Shown here piece after piece: positions 27,613 to 35,419 of a stretch of 64,000 bases of DNA; the first letter of the stretch is position 1, and every line of letters begins with the position of its first letter. The notes under the pieces are model-generated. The model saw only the letters and a program-made list of their open reading frames with translations. It was not told where the DNA came from and made no database searches. The stretch is from JAQVCM01 sp040403095 (GTDB lineage Bacteria; Bacteroidota; Bacteroidia; Flavobacteriales_D; Crocinitomicaceae). The position numbers were made by a program, and so were the translations under genes. The DNA is taken from assembly GCA_040403095.1 (NCBI GenBank), contig JBBALI010000009.1, forward strand, positions 40,264 through 104,263, read 5' to 3'.

Positions 27613-28329
27613 ATGAAATACTTAATACTCATATCATTTGCATTTAACTACAGTTTCTACTTCTGTCAAAGCGGCGATTCAATTCAATTTGATCATTCAA
27701 ATGAACGGAGTTTCGTAAACGGTTGGACTTCTTCAAACACGCTTTTTTCACTAGAGTATGGAGTGAGTAAATTTCAATTAAATGCATTGAATGACGCAAT
27801 GAAAACATCATCCAGTTCAACTTTTTCTGATTACTTGGGCTGTATCGTCGCATCATATTCGAGCACTTTTTTGGTTAGCCGAAAGTTTGCCATGGATTCA
27901 CATTTGGATTACATGTATTTTCATTCGATACCCAGCGTGCTAGAAATAAATGACAGTTCGCGCTACTTTACACGAGGCTTTCATATTGGTTTCGATGGTT
28001 GCAAAGATTTATTTCCAAGACATCAAAATGTCGATCTTTTATTGGGATTGGGTTTTAACGCTGGAAGATTCATGTTTGCTCACTGGAACCCGACAATCGA
28101 CGATAAGTTGAATAGAAAAAACAAATATACCAATCCATTTTTTGCACCAAAACTCGTTATTGAACCAAGATTTATTTTGAGCAAGCATTTCGCTATTTCA
28201 ATCCGAGCAGAATTACAGCTAGATGTTACCAATCAAGGTTGGACAAGGAGGAATAACAACCTAAGCCCCATTGGAAGGTCAGCTGCAACTGGTTACAATC
28301 TGCGTTTAACGCTTGGTTGGAGAGATTAA
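27613..28329 (+). CDS. exported protein, possibly outer-membrane beta-barrel
   Basis: 238 aa from ATG 27613; the earlier GTG 27577 lies in spacer sequence. It has a signal peptide (LILISFAFNYSFYFCQ) and then alternating segments such as SKHFAISIRAELQLDV and a last strand TGYNLRLTLGW near the C-terminus. This suggests a small beta-barrel porin-like protein. No named family. It follows the lipoprotein gene by 66 bp. Confidence 0.6.
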   Translation: MKYLILISFAFNYSFYFCQSGDSIQFDHSNERSFVNGWTSSNTLFSLEYGVSKFQLNALNDAMKTSSSSTFSDYLGCIVASYSSTFLVSRKFAMDSHLDYMYFHSIPSVLEINDSSRYFTRGFHIGFDGCKDLFPRHQNVDLLLGLGFNAGRFMFAHWNPTIDDKLNRKNKYTNPFFAPKLVIEPRFILSKHFAISIRAELQLDVTNQGWTRRNNNLSPIGRSAATGYNLRLTLGWRD

Positions 28330-28476
28330 TGCAATTAACCAGGATAAGCGAAAGTATAAGTTTAGATTAAGATTGATAAATCAAATGAGCGAAACTTTTG
28401 TTATCTTCGAAGAACAATTTGTAGTGGAAATATACGCTAACCCGTTATTTGCTGAATTCTAAAGTAATTGATCAAA
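28330..28476 (+). promoter_or_regulatory. spacer with TATCTTCG and TAAC-CC-GTTA dyad
   Basis: This gap differs in sequence from the main repeat but has similar parts: TTTTGTTATCTTCG (about 28397-28410), then CGCTAACCCGTTATTTGC just before the next gene. It may be another cassette spacer with its own promoter. Confidence 0.4.
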
Positions 28477-29196
28477 ATGCAACTATTGAATAAAATCATC
28501 TCTATTTTATTGCTGCTACTGATGCAAAATCACGTATCTGCTCAATCTATTGTCCTTGTTGATATCAACAATAAGATTTTACCGACTGAGTATGATTATT
28601 TCGTAACCATCACTGTTGACAAAAAGAACACAATTTCACTTAAAGCCAATAATTCTGTCATTAACCTTCCTGAGTTAACTTGTGATAGTTTAATTGAAAT
28701 AGAAATTAAAGGTGGACTAACTAAACGCTACTACAACCAATTTTACTGCCAACAATTTAAATCTATTGATACGATTCAACTATCTGATCGAAAAACAATT
28801 AAAAACCATACACCGCGATTGTTTTTAGGGAACGGATTTGAAAATGATTCAATTTTTATGGATCAATTATGGCTAAAAGATTGGTTAAGCGAAAACGATG
28901 ATGTTGTAAATGGTATCAGCTTTGTAGTTAATAGTTCGGAAAAATTAACAACAAAAGAACAAAAACTTATTCGAAAGATGATTGCACGTTATTGTCATCT
29001 AATTGATAAAGAAAAGTTTAAAGACCTAGTTGTTTTTAAAAAGGAATGTTACATTACAGGACAAGAAGATCTATTCAATGAAGGAACTGAAGTAACTCGC
29101 AGTTTTATCGATAATCAAAATACAATGGAAATGAAGGAAAAAGCAGAAAAATACTCAATAGTAGTAACGGTACTTATTGATTGGAAAAGAAAATGA
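28477..29196 (+). CDS. exported hypothetical protein, 239 aa
   Basis: Start ATG 28477, followed by a signal peptide (ISILLLLLMQNHVSAQS). The N-terminal ~90 residues look beta-rich (IVLVDINNKILPTEYDYF, a carboxypeptidase-regulatory-like strand pattern). The C-terminal half looks helical (LTTKEQKLIRKMIARYCHL). No recognised domain. Likely periplasmic. Confidence 0.6.
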   Translation: MQLLNKIISILLLLLMQNHVSAQSIVLVDINNKILPTEYDYFVTITVDKKNTISLKANNSVINLPELTCDSLIEIEIKGGLTKRYYNQFYCQQFKSIDTIQLSDRKTIKNHTPRLFLGNGFENDSIFMDQLWLKDWLSENDDVVNGISFVVNSSEKLTTKEQKLIRKMIARYCHLIDKEKFKDLVVFKKECYITGQEDLFNEGTEVTRSFIDNQNTMEMKEKAEKYSIVVTVLIDWKRK

Positions 29197-29278
29197 ATTT
29201 TGCGAACCCCTGTTTTGGGGAAAAAAGCCAAAATCTGAGTGCCAAAAAACACATAATTAAAACAAAACGCTATACAAT

Positions 29279-29860
29279 ATGAAACTTTTCCTTTGGTTAC
29301 TATTATTGGGCACTTTGATTAATTGTACCCAAAAAAAACGTGAAAAAGTGATTGTAATTCAACCATTCGGAAATTTTTCGAACCTTGAAGCTAAAATGGT
29401 CTTCAATGAAATTCAAAAAGTGAATCCAAATGTGATTTTAAAAAAGAACATCCCCTTCCCTCTTCAATCCTACTACAGTCCAAGAAACCGTTATCGCGCT
29501 GATTCTATCATAAAATTTTTGAGCGCAAGAATTGGTAAAGATTCTGTTATCATCGGATTGTCCGAAAAAGATATAAGCACCACAAAAAACAAGGTAAAAG
29601 ATTGGGGAGTAATGGGTCTTGGTTATCGACCAGGAAACGCATGCGTTATTTCAAGCCATAGATTGTCTAAAAACAACAAAACAGAACAATTTTACAAAGT
29701 CGCTTTGCATGAACTTGGTCACACACAAGGTTTGCCACATTGCGAAAACAAAACCTGTCTTATGCGAGATGCTGAAGGTGGAAATCCTTTAGATGAAGAG
29801 AAAGAATTTTGTTTATCGTGCAAAAACTACTTAAAAGCCAAAAACTGGAAAGTTTTATAA
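29279..29860 (+). CDS. archaemetzincin-like lipoprotein metallopeptidase
   Basis: 193 aa. A lipoprotein signal (LLLLGTLINCTQ) is followed by an archaemetzincin catalytic domain. The motif begins with HELGHTQGLPH (the HExxHxxG zinc site), continues CENKTCLM and ends with CLSC. This gives HExxHxxGxxxCx4CxM...CxxC, the signature of the family that combines a metzincin zinc site with a structural zinc site. Archaemetzincins are usually cytoplasmic; an exported, lipid-anchored form is unusual. Substrate unknown. The gap before it holds a CCCC-TGTTTT-GGGG hairpin (~29207-29220). Confidence 0.88.
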   Translation: MKLFLWLLLLGTLINCTQKKREKVIVIQPFGNFSNLEAKMVFNEIQKVNPNVILKKNIPFPLQSYYSPRNRYRADSIIKFLSARIGKDSVIIGLSEKDISTTKNKVKDWGVMGLGYRPGNACVISSHRLSKNNKTEQFYKVALHELGHTQGLPHCENKTCLMRDAEGGNPLDEEKEFCLSCKNYLKAKNWKVL

Positions 29861-29896
29861 AACAAAGCGGAACTTTATACCTAGATTTAATAGACA

Positions 29897-30000
29897 ACAA
29901 ATGCAAATAGTTTTTGATGCGTTTTTGCGCTTTTTATTTATATTTGAGTGAGTGAATTGAAACGCAAGTTACTCAATACGAGAAAAATTGGGTTTTATGC
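29897..30000 (+). repeat. cassette repeat copy 5 (left block missing)
   Basis: Begins at CAAATGCAAATAG; the CAATTCATTG block is replaced by other sequence. The promoter is intact (TATATTTG at ~29939-29946) and the hairpin is GCG-TTTTTG-CGC. The right arm is CGCAAGTTACTC, then AAATTGGGTTTTATGCG. The tail ends AGTTATTGGC (~30038). Confidence 0.88.
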
Positions 30001-30068
30001 GTGGAGAAAAGTGCGGTTGTTGCGAGTTTAAGTAAAAGTTATTGGCAAGCGACGAACAAAATATGCAT

Positions 30069-30560
30069 ATGGGAATATTTGATAAATTTTTCGGAAAAAC
30101 CGACTCAATAAATTGGGTAGAAATTAGAAAGTCTGAAATTGCATACCCTGAAAGTTCATTGTCATTATTGGCTCTATCTGACCAAAATGGAATGGCAACA
30201 ACTGGATGGATAGATTTGGCTTATGAAGATTACGAATTCAAGAAATATTGCCCTGTAAATTTTCTACTCAAAATTGATTTATCAGATGAAATTGCAGAAC
30301 AGAATCCTGATTTAGATATGGCTACAATAGAAGATTTTTTAATTGACGAATCGCGCAAATTTGGTGTTGCTCACATGGTTGCTAGATTGTCAACAGCCAA
30401 AGGAATGAATATTGAAATGTACTCAGACAATGCTGAAAAAGTTTTAGCGCATTTGTGGACAATTTCTCAAAAACCAGAAAGGAAATTTACATTTGAAATA
30501 GATGCCAATAAAGACCCAAAATGGTCAGCTTTTAGGCAACTTGTAGGGTTGGTAAAATAA
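30069..30560 (+). CDS. DUF695-like protein with FGK-type N-terminal tag
   Basis: 163 aa from ATG 30069 (MGIFDKFFGKTD; ATG 30063 and TTG 30042 are less likely). The part from FLLKIDLSDEIAEQNPDL to DPKWSAFRQL recalls DUF695, where a two-strand domain ends in a D-P-x-W-S motif. Function unknown. The N-terminal tag matches the 22050 gene though the rest differs. Transcribed from repeat copy 5. Confidence 0.6.
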   Translation: MGIFDKFFGKTDSINWVEIRKSEIAYPESSLSLLALSDQNGMATTGWIDLAYEDYEFKKYCPVNFLLKIDLSDEIAEQNPDLDMATIEDFLIDESRKFGVAHMVARLSTAKGMNIEMYSDNAEKVLAHLWTISQKPERKFTFEIDANKDPKWSAFRQLVGLVK

Positions 30561-30658
30561 TAATGCTGCAAATAATAGTGACTCTAAAATAGCTTCTTCA
30601 CCCATTCCAAGAACAAGTTGTGCTATTGAAGTAAAATATACAGTGATAACAATAATGA

Positions 30659-31240
30659 ATGAAATTGAAAGCAGTCGTAAAAATATATTTCTTGGTAATT
30701 ATCTTGAGCGCATGTCAAAGTAAAAACAAAATAAGTAGTTGTGATTACTTTGCATTGGGAGGATTTTATGCCAACAATCATCGAGATGCAAAAGACAGCG
30801 CAAACCATTTTCAACATAACTGTCATTTTTTATTGTTATTGCAAGCTGACACAATCGAAGTTTATAATAGAAATTCAGATTTTCCTAATAAAAACGAAAG
30901 CTTTGCTAGACTTAAACTGAATGAAAATGAGATCAAACGATTTAAAGAAATCGTAAGTAAAATGACCAACATGAAAAAAACAACCACAGAAGACGATGTT
31001 ATTTATGATGGTTTAACTTTTGTCGCTAGTAAAAACACCTGTCAAAATACCGACTTTCAGATCGTAAATTTTGGAATTGACGAAAATGATGAAAACTTCA
31101 TTGAGAAAATATTCGACAAAACGAAACTTAAGAAAAACCGTAAGCCTTCAAAACGAATCAACAAGGAAAAATACTTTATGACGGCTTTACTTCATCAAGA
31201 AAATCATAGAAAAGAAATATATGTTAAGCTAAATGATTAA
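30659..31240 (+). CDS. lipoprotein of unknown function
   Basis: 193 aa with a lipoprotein signal (FLVIILSACQSK, lipid Cys near residue 19). The middle contains NFGIDENDENFIEKIFDKTKLKKNRKPSKRINKEKYF and is strongly charged. No family. The next gene starts inside its last codons (overlap ATGATTAATGCTATG at 31233), so the two are coupled or nearly so. Confidence 0.6.
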   Translation: MKLKAVVKIYFLVIILSACQSKNKISSCDYFALGGFYANNHRDAKDSANHFQHNCHFLLLLQADTIEVYNRNSDFPNKNESFARLKLNENEIKRFKEIVSKMTNMKKTTTEDDVIYDGLTFVASKNTCQNTDFQIVNFGIDENDENFIEKIFDKTKLKKNRKPSKRINKEKYFMTALLHQENHRKEIYVKLND

Positions 31241-31244
31241 TGCT

Positions 31245-31781
31245 ATGAAAAATAAAGTCATCCTATTATTGATAGCAAATTTGATATCGCTTTATTCAGT
31301 TTGTCAAATGAAAGAAGCTAGCCAATGGGATAAATATGTGCAGCCAATACTGAATAATATTTCTCATGAATCTGGTAAAAAAATATTTCTAGATCAAAAA
31401 TATTTAAGAATGTCAAGAAGTCTTAATCCATGTATGGATTCACTATTATTTCATGAATACGGAATAGATAAAAATGAATGGTATTGTATCTATGACAGTT
31501 GGAGTAATAATAATGAAATAGCTGAAGAATGGAAAAAATCTATTTCGCAGAGAAAGAAGGACAAATTATTTAAACGATGGTTTAAAGAGCGATTTCTTAA
31601 AAATAGCATCTTAATATATAATATTCCACAAATAATCTTCATTCGTCCGAATGTTTATCTAATGGAAAGGTTCGTAATCTGTCCAGGTAATTGCGGATCT
31701 TTAGATATTAGTATCATCGAATACGATGAAATACAAAAAAAGCCCATTGTGAAACAAGGCTGTCAAATTTGGTACAGCTGA
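31245..31781 (+). CDS. exported hypothetical protein, 178 aa
   Basis: From ATG 31245, four bases after the upstream stop; the in-frame ATG 31233 overlaps it. Signal peptide ILLLIANLISLYSVCQ. The mature part is charged and Trp/Tyr-rich (DEWYCIYDSWSNNNEIAEEWKKSI) and has four or five cysteines (NPCMDS, VICPGNCGS, QGCQIW). No family recognised. Likely periplasmic, working with the adjacent lipoprotein. Confidence 0.55.
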   Translation: MKNKVILLLIANLISLYSVCQMKEASQWDKYVQPILNNISHESGKKIFLDQKYLRMSRSLNPCMDSLLFHEYGIDKNEWYCIYDSWSNNNEIAEEWKKSISQRKKDKLFKRWFKERFLKNSILIYNIPQIIFIRPNVYLMERFVICPGNCGSLDISIIEYDEIQKKPIVKQGCQIWYS

Positions 31782-31861
31782 GAAAAGTGTTTTTTGAATT
31801 GTGAAACCATTAGAGAAAACCAAATAAAATACAATAAATCAATCAGTTAATAATTCATGCT

Positions 31862-32437
31862 ATGAAAAATAAAATATCTATTATCGTACTCTTGTTGATT
31901 AAATCAGTAATTATTCTTGCTCAAGAAGAAGGAGTTGAATATTATCATAGTGGTAAGATAGAAATGCGAAGAGAAATAGTAAATGGTCTTCAAAAAAACA
32001 CCTACTACTATGAAAGTGGCGGTATTCAAAATGTTTCATACTGGAAAGGTAAAAAAAGAGAAGGGGTTGAGATTCATTATTATGAAAACGGAAATATCCA
32101 TGTATATTCAAATTATAAAAATGGTTTAGAGAATGGATCCACAATTATGAACTATGAAAATGGTGTGACAAGTGAAATTCAACAAGTAATCAATGGGAAA
32201 CTAGAGGGACCAATTACTGATTTTTATGAAGATGGAACACTTAGGGCTTATGAAATTACCCATGATGTGAAAACGTTCGGTGAAGATGCATTTTATTATC
32301 CAAGTGGAAAGATTAAGAGAAAAGGATGTCAGGATGAACACGGTACTGGAGAAGATTATAATTATGATATTGATGGCAAAATAATTTCTGTAAGTTTTTA
32401 TGAGAAAGGGGAATTTGTGAGGGAGGAAATTCGGTAG
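31862..32437 (+). CDS. YwqK/MORN-type repeat protein, exported
   Basis: 191 aa with a signal peptide (IIVLLLIKSVIILAQ). Five or six short MORN-like repeats follow, of the type YYESGGIQNVSYWKGKKREG, YYENGNIHVYSNYKNGLENG and YYPSGKIKRKG. This is the pattern of the YwqK family, named toxin-antitoxin antitoxin in some annotations, though most exported Bacteroidota members have no shown role. In the Bacillus case YwqK is an immunity partner of an LXG toxin. An immunity or scaffold role is inference. Confidence 0.8.
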   Translation: MKNKISIIVLLLIKSVIILAQEEGVEYYHSGKIEMRREIVNGLQKNTYYYESGGIQNVSYWKGKKREGVEIHYYENGNIHVYSNYKNGLENGSTIMNYENGVTSEIQQVINGKLEGPITDFYEDGTLRAYEITHDVKTFGEDAFYYPSGKIKRKGCQDEHGTGEDYNYDIDGKIISVSFYEKGEFVREEIR

Positions 32438-32480
32438 TTTTTTTTGAATTTCAAATTGACTTTGTTATTGCATGCGTTAT

Positions 32481-32698
32481 CGAAATAATCCCATTTTTTA
32501 ATCCGTTCATGGTAAAAAAACCAATTCATCGAATCTCTCAGCCCTTTCAGCAAATGCAAATACTTTTTCATGCGTTTTTACGCTTTTTATTTAAATTTGA
32601 GTGAATAAATTGGAATGCAAGTTGCGCGTAACGAACCGAATTGGTTTGTACATGCGCAATGAAAATGCGCTTTGTTGCGCAAAAAAAATAAGTTAGAG
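32481..32698 (+). repeat. cassette repeat copy 6 (most complete)
   Basis: Leader (CGAAATAATCCC), core 32522-32627 and tail. The promoter -7 box reads TAAATTTG here. Right part: TTGCGC (32622-32627), AACC-GAATT-GGTT, GCGCAA (32654-32659), then GCGCTTTGTTGCGC and finally AGTTAGAGGCC. The two GCGC/TTGCGC arms can pair into a nested hairpin. Confidence 0.93.
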
Positions 32699-32737
32699 GC
32701 CACTGAACTACTAAGAAAAAAAGTTTATCTTTATGTC

Positions 32738-33019
32738 ATGATAACTCCGCAACAGGAAAATATAATTAAAACTGTTACCCAAAGGGTTAAGCCTACACTT
32801 CTAGGTGTATTTGGCTCATTTGCTCGTGGAGAAGAAAATGAAATGAGTGATCTTGATATCCTTATCGACTTTGAAATGAAGGTTGATCTTCTTGAGTTAA
32901 TTGGCTTAGAGCAAGAACTTTCTGAATTACTTGGAATTAAGGTAGACCTAATCACCTTGCGCTCGGTAAATGCATCCCTAAAACCATATATTGAATCGGA
33001 TTTGATCAGGTTGGTATGA
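32738..33019 (+). CDS. MNT-domain nucleotidyltransferase antitoxin
   Basis: 93 aa from ATG 32738; an upstream in-frame ATG (32672) lies in the repeat tail. It carries the minimal nucleotidyltransferase motif GSFARGEENEMSDLDILIDF (GSxxxGxxxxxSDxD) and FDLLELIGLE-type helices. MntA-type proteins inactivate the partner HEPN toxin by adding AMP to it. The stop overlaps the start of the HEPN gene (ATGA), the usual layout. This antitoxin looks intact. Confidence 0.88.
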   Translation: MITPQQENIIKTVTQRVKPTLLGVFGSFARGEENEMSDLDILIDFEMKVDLLELIGLEQELSELLGIKVDLITLRSVNASLKPYIESDLIRLV

Positions 33020-33362
33020 AAAAAGATCCTATCATTTATATTGAGCACATTAGTGCATGCATTTCAAGAATCAAAGCATATACTGATGGAATTGATGAGG
33101 ATGGTTTTTAAAGAATAACCTGATTCAAGATGCTGTTATCAGGAACTTTGAAATCATTGGTGAAGCCACTAAAAAGTTAAACGACGATTTCCGCGCAAAG
33201 TATTCAGAAATTGAATGGAAGAAAATCGCAGGAATGAGGGATAAATTAATCCACGATTACATTGGAGTTGACCTTTGGGCTGTATGGGGAGTTGTGGAGA
33301 ATATTATTCCTACATTTGAAACTCAAATTGAAGCAATTCTTAAGAAAGAAAAAGGTATCTAA
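33016..33362 (+). pseudogene. HEPN toxin, frameshifted in a T tract
   Basis: From ATG 33016 the frame reads MKKDPIIYIEHISACISRIKAYTDG... and hits TAA at 33109. The rest of a HEPN protein is coded in another frame: FLKNNLIQDAVIRNFEIIGEA, ... IAGMRDKLIHDY, with the RNase motif R-x4-H. The shift falls on a run of five T (33105-33109); six T would restore the frame. Length 347 is 3n+2, agreeing with one lost base. It may be inactivated, phase-variable or a sequencing error. Confidence 0.85.
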
Positions 33363-33490
33363 CAGCAAGCTAGCGCTAGTCCAAATCTTACTTCGAAAAA
33401 ACAAATAGTTTTTAAAGATTAAGTTTTATCTGCGAAGAAACGACCTTGTGAAAAGTGGGACATTAGCCTACTGCGAGAGCGTTAAAAAAC

Positions 33491-33610
33491 CAATTCATTG
33501 AATCTCCCAACCCTTTCAGCAAATGCAAATACTTTTTGATGCGTTTTTATGCTTTTTATTTATATTTGAGTGAATGAATTGGAATGCAAGTTGCGCGAAG
33601 CAATTCGTTA
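33491..33610 (+). repeat. cassette repeat copy 7
   Basis: Complete core CAATTCATTGAATCTCC... to TTGCGC (33596). The hairpin reads GCGTTTTTATGC, so the stem is imperfect. The tail is short and ends GCAATTCGTTAGCTAT. It sits between the broken HEPN gene and a small gene. Confidence 0.93.
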
Positions 33611-33636
33611 GCTATAATTTTAAAACTACAAGCATC

Positions 33637-33834
33637 ATGACTGAACAAGAAATAATAAAAGCTATTGGTAAAGTTGATGGACTTGGAGGAATGACCGTTA
33701 ACGAAAAACTTTATGTTTGTGGACTTATGGACGAATTTGACAAAGCCCTAATTGTTGACAAAGACAAAGCGAAAAGAATATTAGAACTTTTGGGTGTCGA
33801 CGCACCTTCAATTCAAATGATTGTAGTAAAATGA
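33637..33834 (+). CDS. small hypothetical protein, 65 aa
   Basis: From ATG 33637 (an upstream in-frame ATG 33574 is within the repeat). The sequence is acidic and helical: MTEQEIIKAIGKVDGLGGMTVNEKLYVCGLMDEFDKALIVDKDKAKRILELLGV. No known family that I can name. Its stop codon overlaps the start of the next gene (ATGA at 33831), so they are coupled. Confidence 0.65.
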   Translation: MTEQEIIKAIGKVDGLGGMTVNEKLYVCGLMDEFDKALIVDKDKAKRILELLGVDAPSIQMIVVK

Positions 33835-34301
33835 TAAGCCATAAACCTTTAAAAAGTGTTTCTCACAATTTTGGACATTCTTTCATAAGTTTTATAAATT
33901 ATGTGAACGACGATTATGTTTTAGGACACATATTACATCAAGCAAGAAAAACAAACATCAACAAACTCACAGTTGACATCCTAAAAAATGTTGCTGAACC
34001 AAAAGAGTTATTGACAAATGAAATCAAGTCTTCTATTCAAAAATGGAATAACTGGTTTCCAACTTTAGTAAAAACGAGCGGTTCGACAATGGATTTTGTA
34101 ATTTCTGCAACAATGACAATTGAATTTGATTTACAACAGGAAAGACCATACAAGAACGATACCGACTATCTAGAAAGTCCTTTCATTTGTGAAATCATAA
34201 TAATTGATGATAGAGGAAAAGAATATAAACATAAACAAGAAGGATGGTGGTTTCCAGAAAAATCAACGAAGAAGAAACACTGGTGGAAATTTTGGGAATA
34301 A
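33831..34301 (+). CDS. hypothetical protein with Trp-rich C-terminal tail
   Basis: 156 aa, 4-bp overlap with the preceding gene. The middle has GHILHQARKTNINKL and TMDFVISATMTIEFDLQQE. The last residues are KKKHWWKFWE, a basic and aromatic tail like those of the 23669 and 34580 genes. No signal peptide. The tail could bind a membrane or a partner. The family is not recognised. Confidence 0.6.
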   Translation: MISHKPLKSVSHNFGHSFISFINYVNDDYVLGHILHQARKTNINKLTVDILKNVAEPKELLTNEIKSSIQKWNNWFPTLVKTSGSTMDFVISATMTIEFDLQQERPYKNDTDYLESPFICEIIIIDDRGKEYKHKQEGWWFPEKSTKKKHWWKFWE

Positions 34302-34356
34302 AAAACGTGTAATCTAAAATTTTTCCCAGTTTTTAGTCAGTTCATTTTGAAAAAAA

Positions 34357-34490
34357 CAATCCATTAAATCTCTCAACCCTTTCAGCAAATGCAAATACTT
34401 TTTGATGCGTTTTTACACTTTTTATTTATATTTGAGTGAGTGAATTGAAATGCAAGTTGCGCCTAACTAGCCGAATTAGGTTGGAAATGC
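34357..34490 (+). repeat. cassette repeat copy 8
   Basis: Core from CAATCCATT (34357) to TTGCGC (34462), hairpin GCGTTTTTACAC, then CTAACTAGCCGAATTAGG. The tail to ~34530 has TTGCGCTTTGCTCCGC, ATAAGTCAGTAACC. It precedes the 34580 gene. Confidence 0.92.
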
Positions 34491-34579
34491 TCGATAAAAT
34501 TGCGCTTTGCTCCGCATATAAGTCAGTAACCTGCAAGTATAGCGAATCGGTATAATGGCAACAAATAGACATCAAGATA

Positions 34580-35254
34580 ATGATTTCAACAAAAAATATT
34601 ATTTCATTGCCAGACAGAAATTCTTTGGCGACAATTTGTAAAGCAATATCGGTTTTAGATGCAATTATTTCTCAGGAATGGGAATACCGTTATTATTCAT
34701 ACAATTCAAAGTGGGACAAGGATGAGGAATGTCTGCAAATGCGTAACGGTTCTGGTGACGAAATGCACATTCTGTTTCGAGAAGATGGCTGCGTAATAAA
34801 TGGCTTTGCTCATGAATATGACCAACAAGACAAAGAAAAGTTAACTCAAAATTTACCGCCTATCTTTACAGAATTTATTTTTGGTGAACCTGTAAAATCT
34901 ATTGGAACAACTTTTTGTGTATGGACAACTGAACTTAAAAATTGGCAAGTCGGACAAATTGAAAGTTATGAAGACAATTCAGAGGAAATGCTAAATATTT
35001 TTGACGGACAACCTCAAACATATGTTGACTGGGCTACTGAATATTTTGAAGAAAGTTACAAGGAAAGCGGTATTCCATTTGACACGGTTTCAAATATTTA
35101 TAACGGACAAACCTTGACAAAAGAAATGGTTTTATCAATAGTTGACGAACTTGAAGACTGGGAAAAACTTGAAAAAGATTTAGTTGAAATAAATTATCCT
35201 TTCGACTTCAAAGACGACTCAAACAAAGGAAAAAGTAAATGGAAACTTTGGTAG
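34580..35254 (+). CDS. conserved hypothetical protein, 224 aa
   Basis: A soluble acidic protein. It begins MISTKNIISLPDRNSLATICKAISVLDAIIS and contains WEYRYYSYNSKWDKDEE and ILFREDGCVINGFAHE. This arrangement is familiar from Bacteroidota and Proteobacteria proteins of unknown function that sit near toxin or immunity loci, but I cannot name the family. It ends KGKSKWKLW, a short Trp-rich tail. Transcribed from repeat copy 8. Confidence 0.62.
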   Translation: MISTKNIISLPDRNSLATICKAISVLDAIISQEWEYRYYSYNSKWDKDEECLQMRNGSGDEMHILFREDGCVINGFAHEYDQQDKEKLTQNLPPIFTEFIFGEPVKSIGTTFCVWTTELKNWQVGQIESYEDNSEEMLNIFDGQPQTYVDWATEYFEESYKESGIPFDTVSNIYNGQTLTKEMVLSIVDELEDWEKLEKDLVEINYPFDFKDDSNKGKSKWKLW

Positions 35255-35419
35255 AAACGTCAGCAGGTAAAAGCACATTTGCAATAGGCGAGGCTTTCGT
35301 GCTTCGATGATAGTTTAGGGTTTGCAAAAAGTTTGTATCTTCGAATGAGCATTTGTGCTAGGGAAAACGCCCATAGCAAATCTATAGTACGTTATATGCA
35401 ACCTTAAGACACGACAACA
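35255..35419 (+). repeat. third-family cassette spacer
   Basis: It does not match the main repeat. It has GCACATTTGCAATAGGCGAG, TTTGTATCTTCGAATGAG (a TATCTTCG -7 box), a hairpin-like TTTGTGCTAGGG...CCCATAGCAAA and the end CGTTATATGCAACC before the ATG. The same parts in the same order as the main family, but a different sequence. Confidence 0.5.

Noticed and set aside
30623..30826. Minus-strand frame opposite the 30659 lipoprotein gene
   Set aside because: The + strand gene has a proper lipoprotein signal and start context; the minus frame has none.
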